From Datura wrightii (taxonomy: Eukaryota > Streptophyta > Magnoliopsida > Solanales > Solanaceae): a DNA stretch of 64,000 nucleotides. Made by a program: the position numbers and the translations under genes. Shown one piece after another: positions 1-12,239 of this stretch. How positions within the stretch are numbered: position 1 is the stretch's first letter; every line of letters begins with the position of its first letter. The notes under the pieces were generated by a model. It saw only the letters and a program-made list of their open reading frames with translations. It was not told the DNA's origin and searched no databases. The stretch spans positions 151,282,501-151,346,500 of the forward strand of contig JASDFA010000010.1 in the NCBI GenBank assembly GCA_035772735.1. Reading direction: 5' to 3'.

Positions 1-609
1 AATTGCCCTTCACAACTTGTCCACTTAAAGACAAAAGGCAAAACAAGAAGACGGAGATAGATAGATAGAGTCTAGTCATAGTGGGGATGCCCACTACGTG
101 TCCTGTAAATAAAAATAAAGGTGGGAATGCCCACTGAGTGTCTTGTGAGTACCCACTTTATCACTACTTTCTGAAAAGAAAGAAAAACTGATGGGTACGC
201 GTCAGTCGAGTCAGACCAAAAATGGACAAAATTGGATCATCACTAATGCATGTGACGATGGGGCCCAATGTGCACCCGACTTGCATTATTGATGTCGACT
301 TTAAAAAATGTCGGCAAGATCTCAAACGTCCATCTGTCCAAAATCCAGACTCCTCTTTTACTTTTTCCCATCTATAAATACCCATTCTTCAGCCCTTCAG
401 AAGAACAAGTTAAGAAAACCAGTGAAAGTGAAAAACAAAAATTCTCTGAATCCTTCCATGCCAAACCTCTCTCTCTCTCTTCAAATTCAACCATTCTAAA
501 AACCCAAACCAACCCTCTTCTTCTAAATATACATTTTAGTGTTTTTTAAAGTTTTAAGGTCAGTCGGGGTTCCCGAAAGGGAAACCTCTCTTTCGTCTTG
601 AGACATGTA
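1..609 (+). promoter_or_regulatory. LTR-like leader with a TATA box, probably retrotransposon-derived
   Basis: No credible protein is encoded here. A TATA-like TATAAATA sits at 373-380. It is followed by a C/T-rich leader and then by a short GGGAAACC/GGTTCCC-type stretch near 567-590. This layout resembles the U3/R region of a plant LTR retrotransposon. I found no matching second LTR inside the window and the left edge is cut by the window, so the call is tentative. An ordinary gene promoter and 5' UTR whose coding part has been lost is the alternative. Confidence 0.3.
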
Positions 610-755
610 AGTTTTCTTATGTATTCCCCTGCATATGTAAATTATTTTAAGTTATGAATGTTATCTTTTAAAGTTTGAAATGTTATAAAATTAAAAAATT
701 ATATCCTTAGTAAATGGTTAGACTCTTAGCTCTTAACAACGAAAGATGGATTAAC
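610..755. repeat. Direct repeat copy 1 (146 bp, identical partner at 1127)
   Basis: This stretch recurs without any difference I can see at 1127-1272, an offset of 517 bp in direct orientation. It starts AGTTTTCTTATG and ends GATGGATTAAC. The 371 bp between the copies is AT-rich with a short GC-richer island near 790-835 and no convincing coding sequence. Confidence 0.9.
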
Positions 756-1126
756 CTGTAAATTCCTAGGAGTTTGAAGGCGTTTTTAATATGTCCGCGG
801 AAGGACTTTGTGTTACGCCGATATCCGGGGTGTGGTTAAAGAATGAACTTGTTAAGAATAGGCTAAAGAGTAAGATATTGAAAAGGATATACAAAAATAA
901 TAATATAATAATATTAATATTAAATAATAAAAAACTGGGGAATACTAAAAGAATACTGCATGTTAAAGACTGAAAAAAGAGAGGGAGTACTGAGTAGGAT
1001 TTCACAACTTGAATTTTTAAAAGATATTCTAATATATGCTTTTCTCTGTTTTCTCTCTTTCAGATACTTTGTATTGAAATATATTGATATTTATTTTGTG
1101 TTGAAATAATTATTTTATTGAAATAT

Positions 1127-1272
1127 AGTTTTCTTATGTATTCCCCTGCATATGTAAATTATTTTAAGTTATGAATGTTATCTTTTAAAGTTTGAAATGT
1201 TATAAAATTAAAAAATTATATCCTTAGTAAATGGTTAGACTCTTAGCTCTTAACAACGAAAGATGGATTAAC
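1127..1272. repeat. Direct repeat copy 2 (146 bp)
   Basis: Exact direct copy of 610-755. Unrelated AT-rich sequence follows. The identity over 146 bp in otherwise fast-decaying AT-rich DNA argues for a recent duplication or a capture event. Confidence 0.9.
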
Positions 1273-1414
1273 ATCTTCTACTTTAATTTTGAATTTAGTA
1301 TTACTATTTAAAGCCATTTTTCCTATAAATCCTATGCATATTAATAAATTATTTCCTGTCTCCATTTCTTCATATCCTTTAGTCTGTATGCCTATTTTTA
1401 TATGAGTACTGGCA

Positions 1415-1417
<3 letters not shown>

Positions 1418-1460
<43 letters not shown>
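1418..1460. repeat. (TA)n microsatellite
   Basis: About 43 bp of uninterrupted TA dinucleotides. The next 400 bp to the first Helitron holds nothing recognisable. Confidence 0.95.
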
Positions 1461-1465
<5 letters not shown>

Positions 1466-1858
1466 CCCAAAGTATAAAATTAAAAGACTAAAATAACCAT
1501 CATAAGTTAAATGACGTTTTTGTCCTTCAATCAAACACCAATTCTATAATATTTTTGTGTAGAATTATAAATAAACATCCCAAATTAATTATCTTTTCCT
1601 ATAACTTTTTCCCTTGATCCCCTCATCTACTTGAATTTTGTATTTTTTTTAGTTTGAAGCCGGTGGAATTTGAGAAGACAATGTCTAATACAAAATCTAG
1701 AATATTTATAATTATGATATGATGTTTGAGTTTCTTCCAAATCTTCCGATGCGAATATGAAACTACAACAACTTTGTTCTTCTATAAACTTAATTATAAT
1801 TATTGTTGAAATTTAATGCATAATGCATATGGTATTAATTAAAATTTTGAACGTTTCA

Positions 1859-3707
1859 TCTATATATTATATAATTTTGGTTTTAGGACCAGTGACGTGG
1901 CATACTTCTAAAATCAAGAAATTATGTTTTTCTCAATTTTTTAATGATTTCCTATTTTCTTAAGTTTTAGTTTTCTTGGTCATTGATTATGAATATAAAT
2001 ACCATTTTTTTAAAATAATATTAAATAGGTTTACATTAAAACTCAATTATAGGTTAGATCATTTGTAATTATAATAGTTTTAATGTGCATTAATCGATCT
2101 CTAAATAATTATATGTTAATTAATTCTTGAGCCTATTCATATTATCTTTTTGGTGTTAATTCTTGTACCTCTTCATATTATATTTGGATTTATCTTTTTT
2201 AGTCTTTTTCTTCACTTTCTATTTTTAAAATTTTTGGTCTTGTGAAATTTTTTTTACCATTTATTTTGCGTAAAAAACTCAAAAGTTCCTCTTTTAACTC
2301 ACTTAATTATGATGAAAAACACTTTTTTAGAGCCTTTTTCCTTTTCCTGAAAATAATTATTAAATTCAATTTATTCATCACCTATAACTAAAATATAATT
2401 GCAGCATTGACAACACTAGAAATAACATGCCTATAAATAGTATTCAAGTAGTTATTAATTTTTTCCTCCTTTGTGTATTCCTCATTGCATTCATCTCCTC
2501 TCCATATCACTTTCTATTTGTTTTCATCAAAATTTATTTGAGCATCTAGAATTGTTATATATATAAATGTAATAAATAATTTTGTAGAAAAATAAAGAAG
2601 ACCTCTTTTCTTTGTCTTGATTTTGTTCTTTATTTTGCAGATAAAAAGGTACGTGTATGATGATGTTATAAGGTTTGATGATGCTGAGAATTTGATGGAT
2701 TGTTCTTTCGTTCAAGTGACTGTTACTCTCAAGTACTCTTCTTTTGTTCCAATAGTCTTTTGAATTACCTTAAATATAAAGTTTAATCTCATATCCCTCA
2801 ATTATTAATTAGAGATTTTAGATTAACTTTGAGAACAAAATCGTCTTTAAAAATAAAATAATTTATCCAAAGTAGAATTACCCTGCATGAACTCGCAAAC
2901 TCCATTAATCCCTCCAAATATAAGTACCAATATAGAATCGAAAAAAAATCACTATTTAATATCAAGTTTTGAGATAATGCTAGAAAGATGAAGAATAGAT
3001 GAATTGAAGAAAAATGTGAAGGTATAAATTATGAGAAGGTGCCGAGTGATTTGAAAGAGACAGAAGAAACTAAAAATGATTTAAAATAAAAAGAAGAAAG
3101 AAGCGAAACATAAAAAATATTTAGGAAAAATTAATAAAATTTTAAAAGAGAAGAAGATAATTAAGTTTTACCAAAAAACTCCATTAATGAAGTGTACATT
3201 TCTAACGATGAAAAATAGAGAAAAATATTCTTAAGTTTTTTTTTTTAAAAGAAGAATCTTGAAATAAAAAAAAAAATTAGCTTGGTGATTGTGCTGTCAC
3301 AACTTCTTCTTTTTACTTTTTCTTAAAATTATGTTTGGTTTTAAAATTTTAGTTTCGATTTTAATATTAGAAGGACAGTTCTATGGACAAAACAATCAGA
3401 GTTTAAATATAAATTTGTGAAATACTTATGAGTTGGAATTATATATTTTAACTTTAGATTCTCCTATTATAAGATAAATTTAAATTATTTTCAATTGTTG
3501 CAAATTTATATTTTTGATCTTCTTTTTTTTTAAAAAAAAAAGTTTCGTAAGTCTTTTGTTGCCTAAATTTTAATATTATCTGATTGTAAGATAGAATCTA
3601 AGATTTTTTAATTGTTGTACACTTAAAATTTTGACTTTTATTTTAAAATATTTTTATAAATTGAGTAAATTTTTTTGTAACCGCGCGAAGCACGAGAAAC
3701 TTACTAA
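1859..3707 (+). mobile_element. Non-autonomous Helitron (about 1.85 kb)
   Basis: The 5' end is TCTATATATT preceded by A. The 3' end is CTAA followed by T, giving the A^T insertion site expected of Helitrons. About 10-20 bp before the 3' end is a GC-rich palindrome-like block, CCGCGCGAAGCACG (3681-3694). The interior is AT-rich with no coding sequence. The TC start, hairpin and CTRR end are the family hallmarks; calling the exact 5' end is inference from resemblance to the element that starts at 8007. Confidence 0.6.
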
Positions 3708-3860
3708 TTTATATATATTCTAATTGTGATTTATAGTAAAATTATATGACATTGTCTCTTAGCTAATGTTTTTTTTTCGCTATTTTAACTATTTTTTTAA
3801 AATTCAATTCACTTCTCTAAGTATTTTCCTTTTTATTTTTTCTTTTTTTAATTTTCTTCC

Positions 3861-4555
3861 TCTCAATATAATATAATATAATATTAACTAAGAATAATTA
3901 TAAAGCTAAAAGAAAATAAAGTATTTATGGCATTTTCCTTTGGCCAAGAAATATAATTATCTTTTTTCTTTTTTCGGAGGTTTTTTTTTTCTATTTTTTC
4001 TTATTTATGTGTTATAGTAAAAAATATCACTATTTTAACTCTCTTAATTTAAATATGAAATGTTAAGAAACTAAAAGGTCATTTCTGTAAATTTCTTTAA
4101 TGTAAAATTTAATGATATTTATTTTCATTACTCCCATAATTTGTTATTATCATAACCCCTAAAATAACTAATAGTCATATTCGTGGCGTTATTTAGTACT
4201 TTATATTCTAGTCCTATAAATAGAGACACTATAAGACTTTGTAGAAATGATTATATTAACTTTTTAAGATGTTGTGTTTTCAATGCCTATTATATTCATG
4301 TTTTAGTTTGACTTGAAAATAAGATGACAGCTATTGAATGTTGATCAGCTTGTGGGAGTGGATGTCGACAAGAGTACGGAAGATTGTGCATTAATTTCGT
4401 ATTTTTTCCTTCTATTTTTTAAAGATTAAGGTTGTAAGAATGATGTTGCGTTATTTATTTATTTTTGTATGTTCTCCCCATGATTTTTCGTTATTTTGTA
4501 TTTATATAAATTTCTGATTCTGATTATCGTAAGTTTATAATTTCTTTTGGTTCAA
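3861..4555 (+). mobile_element. Helitron fragment, 3'-truncated (copy A of a head-to-tail pair)
   Basis: This segment shares landmarks, in the same order, with the next element. Examples are TTTGGCCAAGAAA (3941 here, 4721 there), the ATAAATAGAGACA block (4216, 4997) and CTTGTGGGAGT (4349, 6495). It stops just before the (TA)n/(TATG)n tract where copy B begins, and it has no 3' hairpin or CTRR terminus. It therefore looks like the first unit of a tandem Helitron pair. Confidence 0.5.
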
Positions 4556-4635
4556 AAATAGTAACTTATGACTTTGTTGGACTAGTACCCAAGCATTTTC
4601 TTCTATGAAATCAATTATACGTTTGGGTGATATAC

Positions 4636-4669
<34 letters not shown>

Positions 4670-5474
4670 GTATGTATATAATAAAGTTAGAAATAGAAAA
4701 GATAATGCGACACCTTTCTTTGGCCAAGAAACACAATTATCTTTTTCCTTCTTTTCTGAAATTTTTCTGTATTTTTCCTCATTTATGTGCTATGTTAAAA
4801 AAACTAAAAAAGTTCATTCTTTTAACTCTCTTAATTATATTAAATATAAAATATTCAGAAACTAAAAAGTCATTTCTTTGAATTGATTAATATAAAATTT
4901 AATGGTCTTTATTTCAATCTACCACAATTTTTTATTATCAAAATCCCTAAAATAATTAATAATCATATATTATTCGGTATTCCATATTGTAATCTTATAA
5001 ATAGAGACATTATAAGACTTTGTAGAAATGATCACATTAACCTTTTAAATTGTTATGTTTTTGAGGAAATTTCATAAATGGGCAACAATTTGAAAGACAA
5101 TAGGCTTAAATAGCAACGTTTACTTATTTGCATAAAATGGTAATATTTTATGTGTCATGTGTTGTATTTAACATAGATAAAATGTAACAAAATACAAATA
5201 CGAAATCTGAAATTTGAGTGACTTAACGGGATTATGTCTCAAATAAAAATTTAGTTACCATAAATTACTTAAGTGATAATTATTCCGTTTCATTAATAAT
5301 AAGATTTTAATAAAGGACAAAAAATTTATTTACCATAACAACTTGTAAAATAAAAATAAAAAAAAATTAACAAAATAATTTATTTTCTATTACAAAATAG
5401 CAGAATAAGAAAAAGTAAATAATAAATGAATAATTTGTATCATAAAATGCAAACAAAATACGGATTATGTATCT

Positions 5475-5704
5475 GAATGTATGAAAATAGAACTAATATA
5501 TATTCCTGCTAAAATAAATATTTTATAAAGATAAATATACAACCATTCCAACAAATACATATCTGAAATATTTAAATGTATATATATTTGAATGTATGAA
5601 AAATAGAACTAATATATATTCATGCTAAAATAAATATTTTGTAAAGATAAATACATAACCATTCCAACAAATACATATCTGAAATATTTAAATATATATG
5701 TATA
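5475..5704. repeat. Tandem duplication, two units of 115 bp
   Basis: Units at 5475-5589 and 5590-5704 are almost identical; both begin GAATGTATGAAAA, and single-base differences are visible. They lie inside the MULE MITE. Confidence 0.85.
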
Positions 5705-6033
5705 ACATAATAGCATTATCGTGTTGTAATGTATGATTTCGTTTTATTCCATAAATACAATTAAATATATTTATTTGTTTTATGAATATATATCTCTTGT
5801 TAATCGTTTGGGTGTTGTATTTTCCGTCGTTGATGAAGCTTTGAATACTCAAAATATAAAATTCTAAAATTTAAAAATATACACGGTTACAAAATTTAAT
5901 ATCTAAATACATAAATTATAAAATGTATAAATATGATTTTCAAAATCAAAAAATAAATCAACTTGAGATTTCAAAATATCAAAAAGATTTAAATTCAAAA
6001 ACAAAACAAATATTTTAGCGAATTAAAGAAAAA

Positions 6034-6083
<50 letters not shown>
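6034..6083. repeat. (TA)n(TG)n microsatellite
   Basis: About 50 bp of alternating purine-pyrimidine dinucleotides inside the MULE MITE. Confidence 0.95.
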
Positions 6084-6085
<2 letters not shown>

Positions 6086-6675
6086 AAAATTAAAAAAAAT
6101 AAAAATCAGGACTGGAACTTACTTGATTTAACAAGATTATGTAATAATTTTGCGGTGGATTTTGCGAGATTTGTGGGCAGTTAAGGAGGAAAATATGGGA
6201 TTGGAGATGAAGACGATGGAGAGAGAGGAGAAGAAATGGGTTCGGTGGGGAGTTACTGCAGTAAATTAAGGAACATGGTAAAAAAGTAAAAATACAAAGT
6301 AAAAGAATAAAAAATAACACATTAAATGAAATAAAGCAATTATGTGTAATTTTTTAAAACTATGGCCATTATATGTAAATAGTTTTTTAAATTTGCTATG
6401 ATATATAATTTTTCCTATGTTTTTTGGTGCTTATTATGTTCATGCTTTAGTTTGACTTGAAGAATAAGATGAAAGCTATTGAATGGTGATTGTCTTGTGG
6501 GAGTAGATATCGACAAGAATTCAGAAGATTGTATATTTACTTCATTTTTTTTTAATGATTAAAGTTGTAAAAATGATCTTGCATTATTTATTTTTTTGTA
6601 TGTTCTCCCTACAAATTTTTTTATTTTGTATTTATATTAAATTTTTATTGTTGTAAGTTTATAATTTCTTTTTGG

Positions 6676-6676
<1 letters not shown>

Positions 6677-6709
<33 letters not shown>
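6677..6709. repeat. (TA)n microsatellite
   Basis: TA tract near the 3' end of Helitron copy B. Confidence 0.95.
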
Positions 6710-6712
<3 letters not shown>

Positions 6713-6907
6713 GAATACTTCTTCTATTTATATTATATTTAATAAAATTATTAGCATTATATCATCTTTTATAACTATGCGAAGCGCGAATAAATTCACT
6801 AGTGATTCACTAAAACAAGGGTATAAATAACCCAATAAGATAGAATTAAGACATTTCGGAGGCTAAATTTAGACATATTCCTTTTTCGGGGAGCAAATAT
6901 TTTAGTA

Positions 6908-9900
6908 GGAGAAAAACTAGTTCACTAATTTTTTTCTAGTTAATTTTCGGATGGTCACTCAACTAAGAATATTTCACTCAGAAAGTCACTCAACTACTTA
7001 TTTTAAGAAAATGAGGTGTTTGATCAAGCTTTTGAGAGAAAATAAGTGTTTTTAGAGAGTAGCAGAAGCTGTTTTTTAGAAGCTAAAAAAATAGTTTCTC
7101 CCCAAAGTACTTATTTGAAAAGCACTTTTACGAAAAATACACTTAGAACTATTTTTCAAAAGTTTGGTCAAATATTAATTGTTGCTCAAAAGTTTTTTTT
7201 TTTAAATTTATTGGTTAAACACAAACTGTTTTTCAGGAAAAAAAACTTATCCACACCGAGTGTATACATCCAATCAATAAAAAAAGTTAACACATAAACT
7301 AAAATTATTCATACGTAACCATAGTTAACTACTATATATTTAAAATAAGACTCATAATAAATATTAGTTTATTTTCTGTGATTAACTTAACTATTATGGG
7401 TGTATACATCCGACGTGGGTAAGTTTTTTATCCTACTTCTCACCAAAAGTACTTTTTTAATAAATATTTTTTTAAAAAAAAACTTCTCAAAATAAATTAA
7501 TTCAAAAAATTTAACCAAACAGATTATTAATCAAAATAAATAAATAATAAATAGACCTAAAATAAATTTGGATTAGGCTTCTGAAGTCCTGACAGCAGTT
7601 GCCAAAAATTTCAAGAAATGAGCAAATCCTTTGGCGTATCTTTTTAGTCAAAAGAAAAAATACAAACAAAGACAAATTCTGAAAAGAAAAAAAAAGTGTT
7701 TCACTTGAAAATAAAGCAAAAAAAGAAAGAAGAAAACTTTTTTTTTTCTTTCTAATTTTGATTCTATGATTTTATAATAATAAGTATAAAATAAAATTAA
7801 AAAAATCAGATCTGTCATTTTCTTTAGTTTATTAAGATCATATAATTTAACGGTTGGATCAATAAAATAATTAAAATAGATATATTTTATTTTTTAAAAA
7901 TTTCGCTTAAAATAAATTTTTTATATCAGCAAATTTAAATAAATAATTTCTTAAAATGGTTGAGTGACTTTGTGAGTGAAATATTAATAGTTGAGTGGCT
8001 TTTGAATCTATATAATATAAAACAAAGCATTAATGAAGTGATATGACACCTCTATTTGGCCAAGGATCCTATTTATCTTTTTTTTAAAAAAAAATTTCCT
8101 TCATTTTTTTTATTAATCAATTTATTCAATAATTTAAAAAAATATCATACTCTCTCTGTTTCATTTTAATTGTTAGGATAAGATTTGCACACTCATTAAG
8201 AAAATATTAATAGGAATGGTAATTTAACTAATATAACCCTATTAATTTTTTAGAAACACAAAATAATAATTCTTTTAACATTTTAGAATGACTTTAAGTG
8301 CTAAGGGTGGAATTGAAAAAACATGGTCAATTATTTCTTGAATTTTGAAACTAGCAAGTATTTTAAAAACAACTATTTTTAGTATACCTAGCAATTAAAA
8401 TTAGAATAGAGGGAGTATTTATTACGTCTAATTATATCACATGAGTTATAATTTTTTTTAAAAAATTCATCTATTCGCATTCTCTATTTAATAATATGTC
8501 TTCTCAATTCCCTTATACCTAATTATTATGGCTTTATCAATTTATAAATAACAATTACATATGGAGTTGTTGGATGCTCTTTTTCTTCTTTTTCTTAATT
8601 AGTTTTTCTTTCTCTTTTTTTTTTCTTTAATTGTTTCTTCATGTTTTTTGACATATCAAAATTTTCTCCATGCTAATGAATATGGAGGTTCTCGAGATTA
8701 AGGGGTAAACAAAGAACTCTTTTATAATAATACTAATTATTATAATTATTGTTATTTAATTTTCAATAAAAATTTTCAACTCTTTGTCTCTTTAATTTAT
8801 GAATTCTAATTCTTTGAATTTGATATATTATATTTGTTAAATGAGAAAATAATAGAGATGGACAAGAGAATAAAAGAGTGAATCAAAAAGATTTTGTAAA
8901 TTTTTTCTAATAAGTGAAAGCATCTGAATATTTCATAAATGAATTATGAACAATAAAAGTTAATTTGTAAAAAATGTAGAAGTAATTTTACCTTTTTTCA
9001 TTTTGTTGTCTTTATCTTAATTTCTACAATTCTCTTAAATTTGAATTTCAAGCTTTAGATTGAAAATAATGATATTATGAACAATAATTCTTGCCTTTCC
9101 CATTTCATTCTTAGGATTTTAGAAGTTTTAAATCACTTATAAATTAATATTATGTATGAATAATATTTAAATTGTAGGAAAGGTAAATAAAACCACGCTA
9201 TATATTTTAGTAATTATATTGGGGGATAAATAGTAATGAAAAGAATCAAAACACATAGTAAAATAAAAATTTTAAAAAGAAAAATAAAAAAATGACCATC
9301 ACTACAAAGATATAGGCATTGAATTAATATAGAGATTTTCAGAAAATTTGTTAAGCTTGATGGTAAAAAAAATTATTAAATCAATATATAATATTATGTT
9401 GGTTCTTAATTTTCATATTTCTAATAATTTATTCTTTAATTAAATTGTTTAATCTTTTCATATTCCAACTGAAGATTCTTTTTATATTTTTAAATCAAAT
9501 TAAATAATTAATGCATAATGATATCTATACTTATTTATATCCTATATATAACATGTATGTTTTTGTGTGATATTTAGTATCTTATTATATTTTATATTCA
9601 AATTTTAAAAATATATATTTTAATTACTTATGTTTATTAGGAAGTTAGAAGAAAAAGAAAAATATGAAATTTGATATTTTTAAAGAAAATAAATAGATAA
9701 GGAAGCAAGGAGGGGAAAACAGAAAAAAGAAAAAATATTAAAGAGAAAAAAGAGAGAATAAAATAAGATAAAAAGTGCATACGAGATTCATATAATTAGA
9801 TTTGTATTAAATATATACAAATATAATTAAATTTTAAAATTTGTTAAAAATATGCATGGGAAGAAATCAAATTTTATTGAATTTTTATCCGTTCTCTATC

Positions 9901-10284
9901 TTCTTTTATAGAGAAATAAAATTGTCATTTCACTTATAATATATTATATAAAAATCAAGCATTTTAGAAGACTGAAAATACTTAAGAGGCAAAAACTCAT
10001 AAAAAATACATATATGAAATTAAGTGTGAATAATATAATTAGTTAAAACGTGCAATTTTTGAAAACTTTTAAAAAAAGATTAAAAATATTTTAACACTAA
10101 AAAATTTAACTAATTCACACTAAGCGCGGTTAAATTTATTAATTATAATATTTAAAAAATTACTTTAAGTGAAATACTAATAGTTGAATGACTTTTAAAT
10201 TATAAAATAAAAAAAATAACTTCTTAAATAAATTATTCTTAATTGAGTGACCGCGTGAGATCATATAAGAAATTAACTCATTTT
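6908..10284. mobile_element. TIR element with repeated GTCACTCAACT motifs, split by a Helitron
   Basis: GGTCACTCAACTAAGAAT at 6953 is mirrored on the other strand by GGTCACTCAATTAAGAAT at 10252. The inverted similarity extends outward into AATTAACT-type sequence to about 6908 and 10284. A second motif, AGTCACTCAACT, follows each end. A further inverted copy of the double-motif end lies at 7943-8002, immediately left of the nested Helitron. Removing the Helitron leaves about 1.2 kb of non-coding DNA, so this is a MITE or deleted DNA transposon. I could not find a convincing target duplication, so superfamily and exact ends are uncertain. Confidence 0.5.
8007..10142 (+). mobile_element. Non-autonomous Helitron (about 2.1 kb) nested in the TIR element
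   Basis: It begins TCTATATAATATAAAAC after an A and contains CTCTATTTGGCCAAGGA near its start, like the other Helitrons at 3.9 and 4.7 kb. It ends near a degenerate GC-rich block, CTAAGCGCGG (10120-10129), and TTAA^T, one base away from the CTRR consensus. It has no coding sequence. Confidence 0.5.
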
Positions 10285-10422
10285 CCTTCCATATAGTCGA
10301 ATCATGAAGGTACTTTTTTTTCTTTTTGAATACGTTGATTGATATACTTTATCGGCATTGCAATTTTCAAACACTAAAAAACACATAAAAGATAAGAGAG
10401 GAAGATAGCCAATAATATTAAG

Positions 10423-10480
<58 letters not shown>

Positions 10481-10960
10481 TAAAAAAAAAAAACTTTATC
10501 AAGGAGGACATTGATTTTGACATTGTTCATAAAATTAATCTAAGTGTTTACATTTCACCCGTATCTCTCATATTAATAAGAATAAATTTATAAAAATAGT
10601 ATAAGTAATATTTAAAATATGTGTTTGTTTAAAAATTTAAAAATTTATAAAGAAAATTATGAATTTTAAGTTGATAAATAATTATGTTTAAGAGTTTAAT
10701 CAAATCTAGTAAAAAAAAATTCAATTTTTTCTAATACTTATTTCAATAAAAAAAAAGGTCATAAAAATATCGTTTGATTGAAAGGTAAAAAGATTGTTCG
10801 CTTTTACATGAACACTTAAATGCATGCATTATATGTATATATAAATATTAATATTTTTATATATTTCAAATAAGGAAGAATTTAATACATAAAATTTAGT
10901 TAATTTTAAAATCTCAAATATTAAAAAAATAATTAAATAACTATTGAGTCAAGTGTGAAC
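10285..10960. other. AT-rich spacer with a (TA)n tract
   Basis: A TA microsatellite occupies 10427-10477. The rest is AT-rich sequence in which I see no gene or recognisable element. Confidence 0.7.
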
Positions 10961-10982
10961 TCTATTTTAAAAAGAATAATAA

Positions 10983-11214
10983 GGTGAATGATATTTTGCC
11001 ATCAGAAGATTGTATTGCTTCTTCAAACGAAATAAAATTGTTTGAAAAAGTAACAGTAGAAAAGTATCTGTTGTATTCCTCAATTATAATGTTGTCATTG
11101 AATCCAACCTCAATTTTCTTGTTTCCTGATACAAAATTAGGATTAACACTATTAATGCGTCCGTTTATGATGTAACAGATCTTGTCTTGTTGTATAACAT
11201 GAACTTTGTTGTCC
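10983..11214 (-). pseudogene. Exon-like fragment resembling an RPA70/DUF223 OB-fold region
   Basis: An open stretch on the - strand runs from a consensus 3' splice site (TTTTTTGCAG just before 11214). The frame reads DNKVHVIQQDKICYIINGRI, followed by a pattern of alternating hydrophobics and a closing FISFEEA-like motif. This layout resembles the DUF223/replication-factor-A N-terminal domains that are common in Solanaceae repeats. No clear donor site or neighbouring exons are found, so this is a fragment at best. Helitrons are known to carry RPA-like genes and a Helitron 3' end lies downstream at 20666, so capture is possible but unproven. It may also be a chance open frame. Confidence 0.3.
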
Positions 11215-11512
11215 TGCAAAAAATTAAATTTTAATGATCAATATATATGTATGTACACAAACACACACACATAAATAACATAAATTTTACATTACATAAT
11301 TTCATATAAGACTCAATTAAAGGAGATAACATGGTATCAATATTAGACTCAAGTAAAAGTGACAATCTAAATTAAAATACTTTAATATAAACAACTTGAG
11401 CTAGCATAACAATTTATTATTATCTTTTTCAAACTTACAACATAAAAATATATTCACAATATACAAATAAAAGAAGAAGAAGAAGAAGAAGATAGATTAA
11501 CACGAAAACATA
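11215..11512. other. AT-rich spacer with a short (AAG)n tract
   Basis: (AAG)n at about 11470-11492. Nothing else recognisable. It ends with ATA (11510-11512), the left target duplication of the CACTA element. Confidence 0.8.
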
Positions 11513-11960
11513 CACTACTAAAAATTATTCAAAAAATGAGGTCCATTTCCGACGGATAGCGTCAGTTTATTGGCCAAAATCAATGGAAAACTGACGGAAA
11601 AAGGGTCGTCGAAATATGTCGCGTCAAAAATAAAAAATCAACGGATAGCATCGGTTAATACCGACGGACGTCCGTTGGTTCGGTGAATTTTAATTTCGAG
11701 GGTTCTTAAAATATTACCCCATGGAAGAAAAATATTACCGACGGACATCGTCGGTAATGTTTAATTATTAATTAATTTTTTAAATTAAAAATTTTATAAA
11801 TTACCGACGATGTCCGTCGGTATGTTCTTAGTTTTAAATAACATATCGGCGGAAATTGTCGGTTTTCTGGGTTTCTTCTGGTATGTATTTGCAGAAAACC
11901 ACAAACTTATCTACGGTGTCCGTCGATTTTCTGCAAGTGCACCAACAACAGAAAGTTGCA
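11513..11960. repeat. CACTA 5' subterminal repeat zone
   Basis: Repeated CCGACGGA/TCCGTCGG motifs occur, several of them paired as near-palindromes (for example ACCGACGGACGTCCGTTGGT at 11660 and ACCGACGATGTCCGTCGGT at 11803). In characterised CACTA elements such motifs bind the small TNPA-like protein. That role is inferred here. Confidence 0.8.
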
Positions 11961-12239
11961 ATTTCTGCATTTTCACCTGCCAAATTAAAAATCAATTCAA
12001 TTTCAGCTAATATCTAGCACGAATTGCTGCCAAAACAATTCTAAATCAACAAGAACATCAATAACATATTAATTATCGAATTAAAACATCAAAAACAATA
12101 ATAAATATCCACAAAAAATATCAACAAAGTTTAAAAATATCAAAAGATAACACAAAGTTTGTTTTCAATTTACAATAATCCTAACAACTAAGGTGTCTCT
12201 TCGACATTTTTATCATCTGTTGAAAATACTTTGTCATCC

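Larger units (their letters stand above)
5065..6415. mobile_element. MULE-type MITE nested in Helitron copy B (1351 bp)
   Basis: Copy A of the Helitron shows the uninterrupted target, so the insertion is plain. It is flanked by near-identical 10-11 bp duplications (TATGTTTTTGA at 5054-5064 and TATGTTTTTTG at 6416-6426), the size typical of Mutator-like elements. The imperfect inverted ends begin GGAAATTTCATAAATGG on the left and, read on the other strand, GGAAAAATTATATATCAT on the right. The ends resemble those of the element at 39132-39833. It has no transposase and carries a 115-bp tandem duplication and a (TA)n(TG)n tract. Confidence 0.65.
4620..6802 (+). mobile_element. Non-autonomous Helitron (copy B) carrying a nested MULE MITE
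   Basis: The body is homologous to 3861-4555. It ends with the perfect mini-hairpin GCGAAGCGC (6779-6787), eleven bases before CTAG^T (6799-6803), the Helitron 3' signature. The 5' end is obscured by a (TA)n/(TATG)n tract at 4630-4680. It is interrupted by the MITE at 5065-6415. Without that insertion the unit would be roughly 0.8 kb. No replication-helicase coding sequence is present, so it would depend on an autonomous partner. Confidence 0.55.

Noticed and set aside
268..549. 93-codon open frame
   Set aside because: Lies across a TATA box and C/T-rich leader; no family resemblance.
1243..1470. Open frame through the (TA)n tract
   Set aside because: The protein consists largely of YI repeats from a microsatellite.
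11810..12010. Open frame on the + strand in the left CACTA end
   Set aside because: It lies within the subterminal repeat zone and on the strand opposite to the element's genes.
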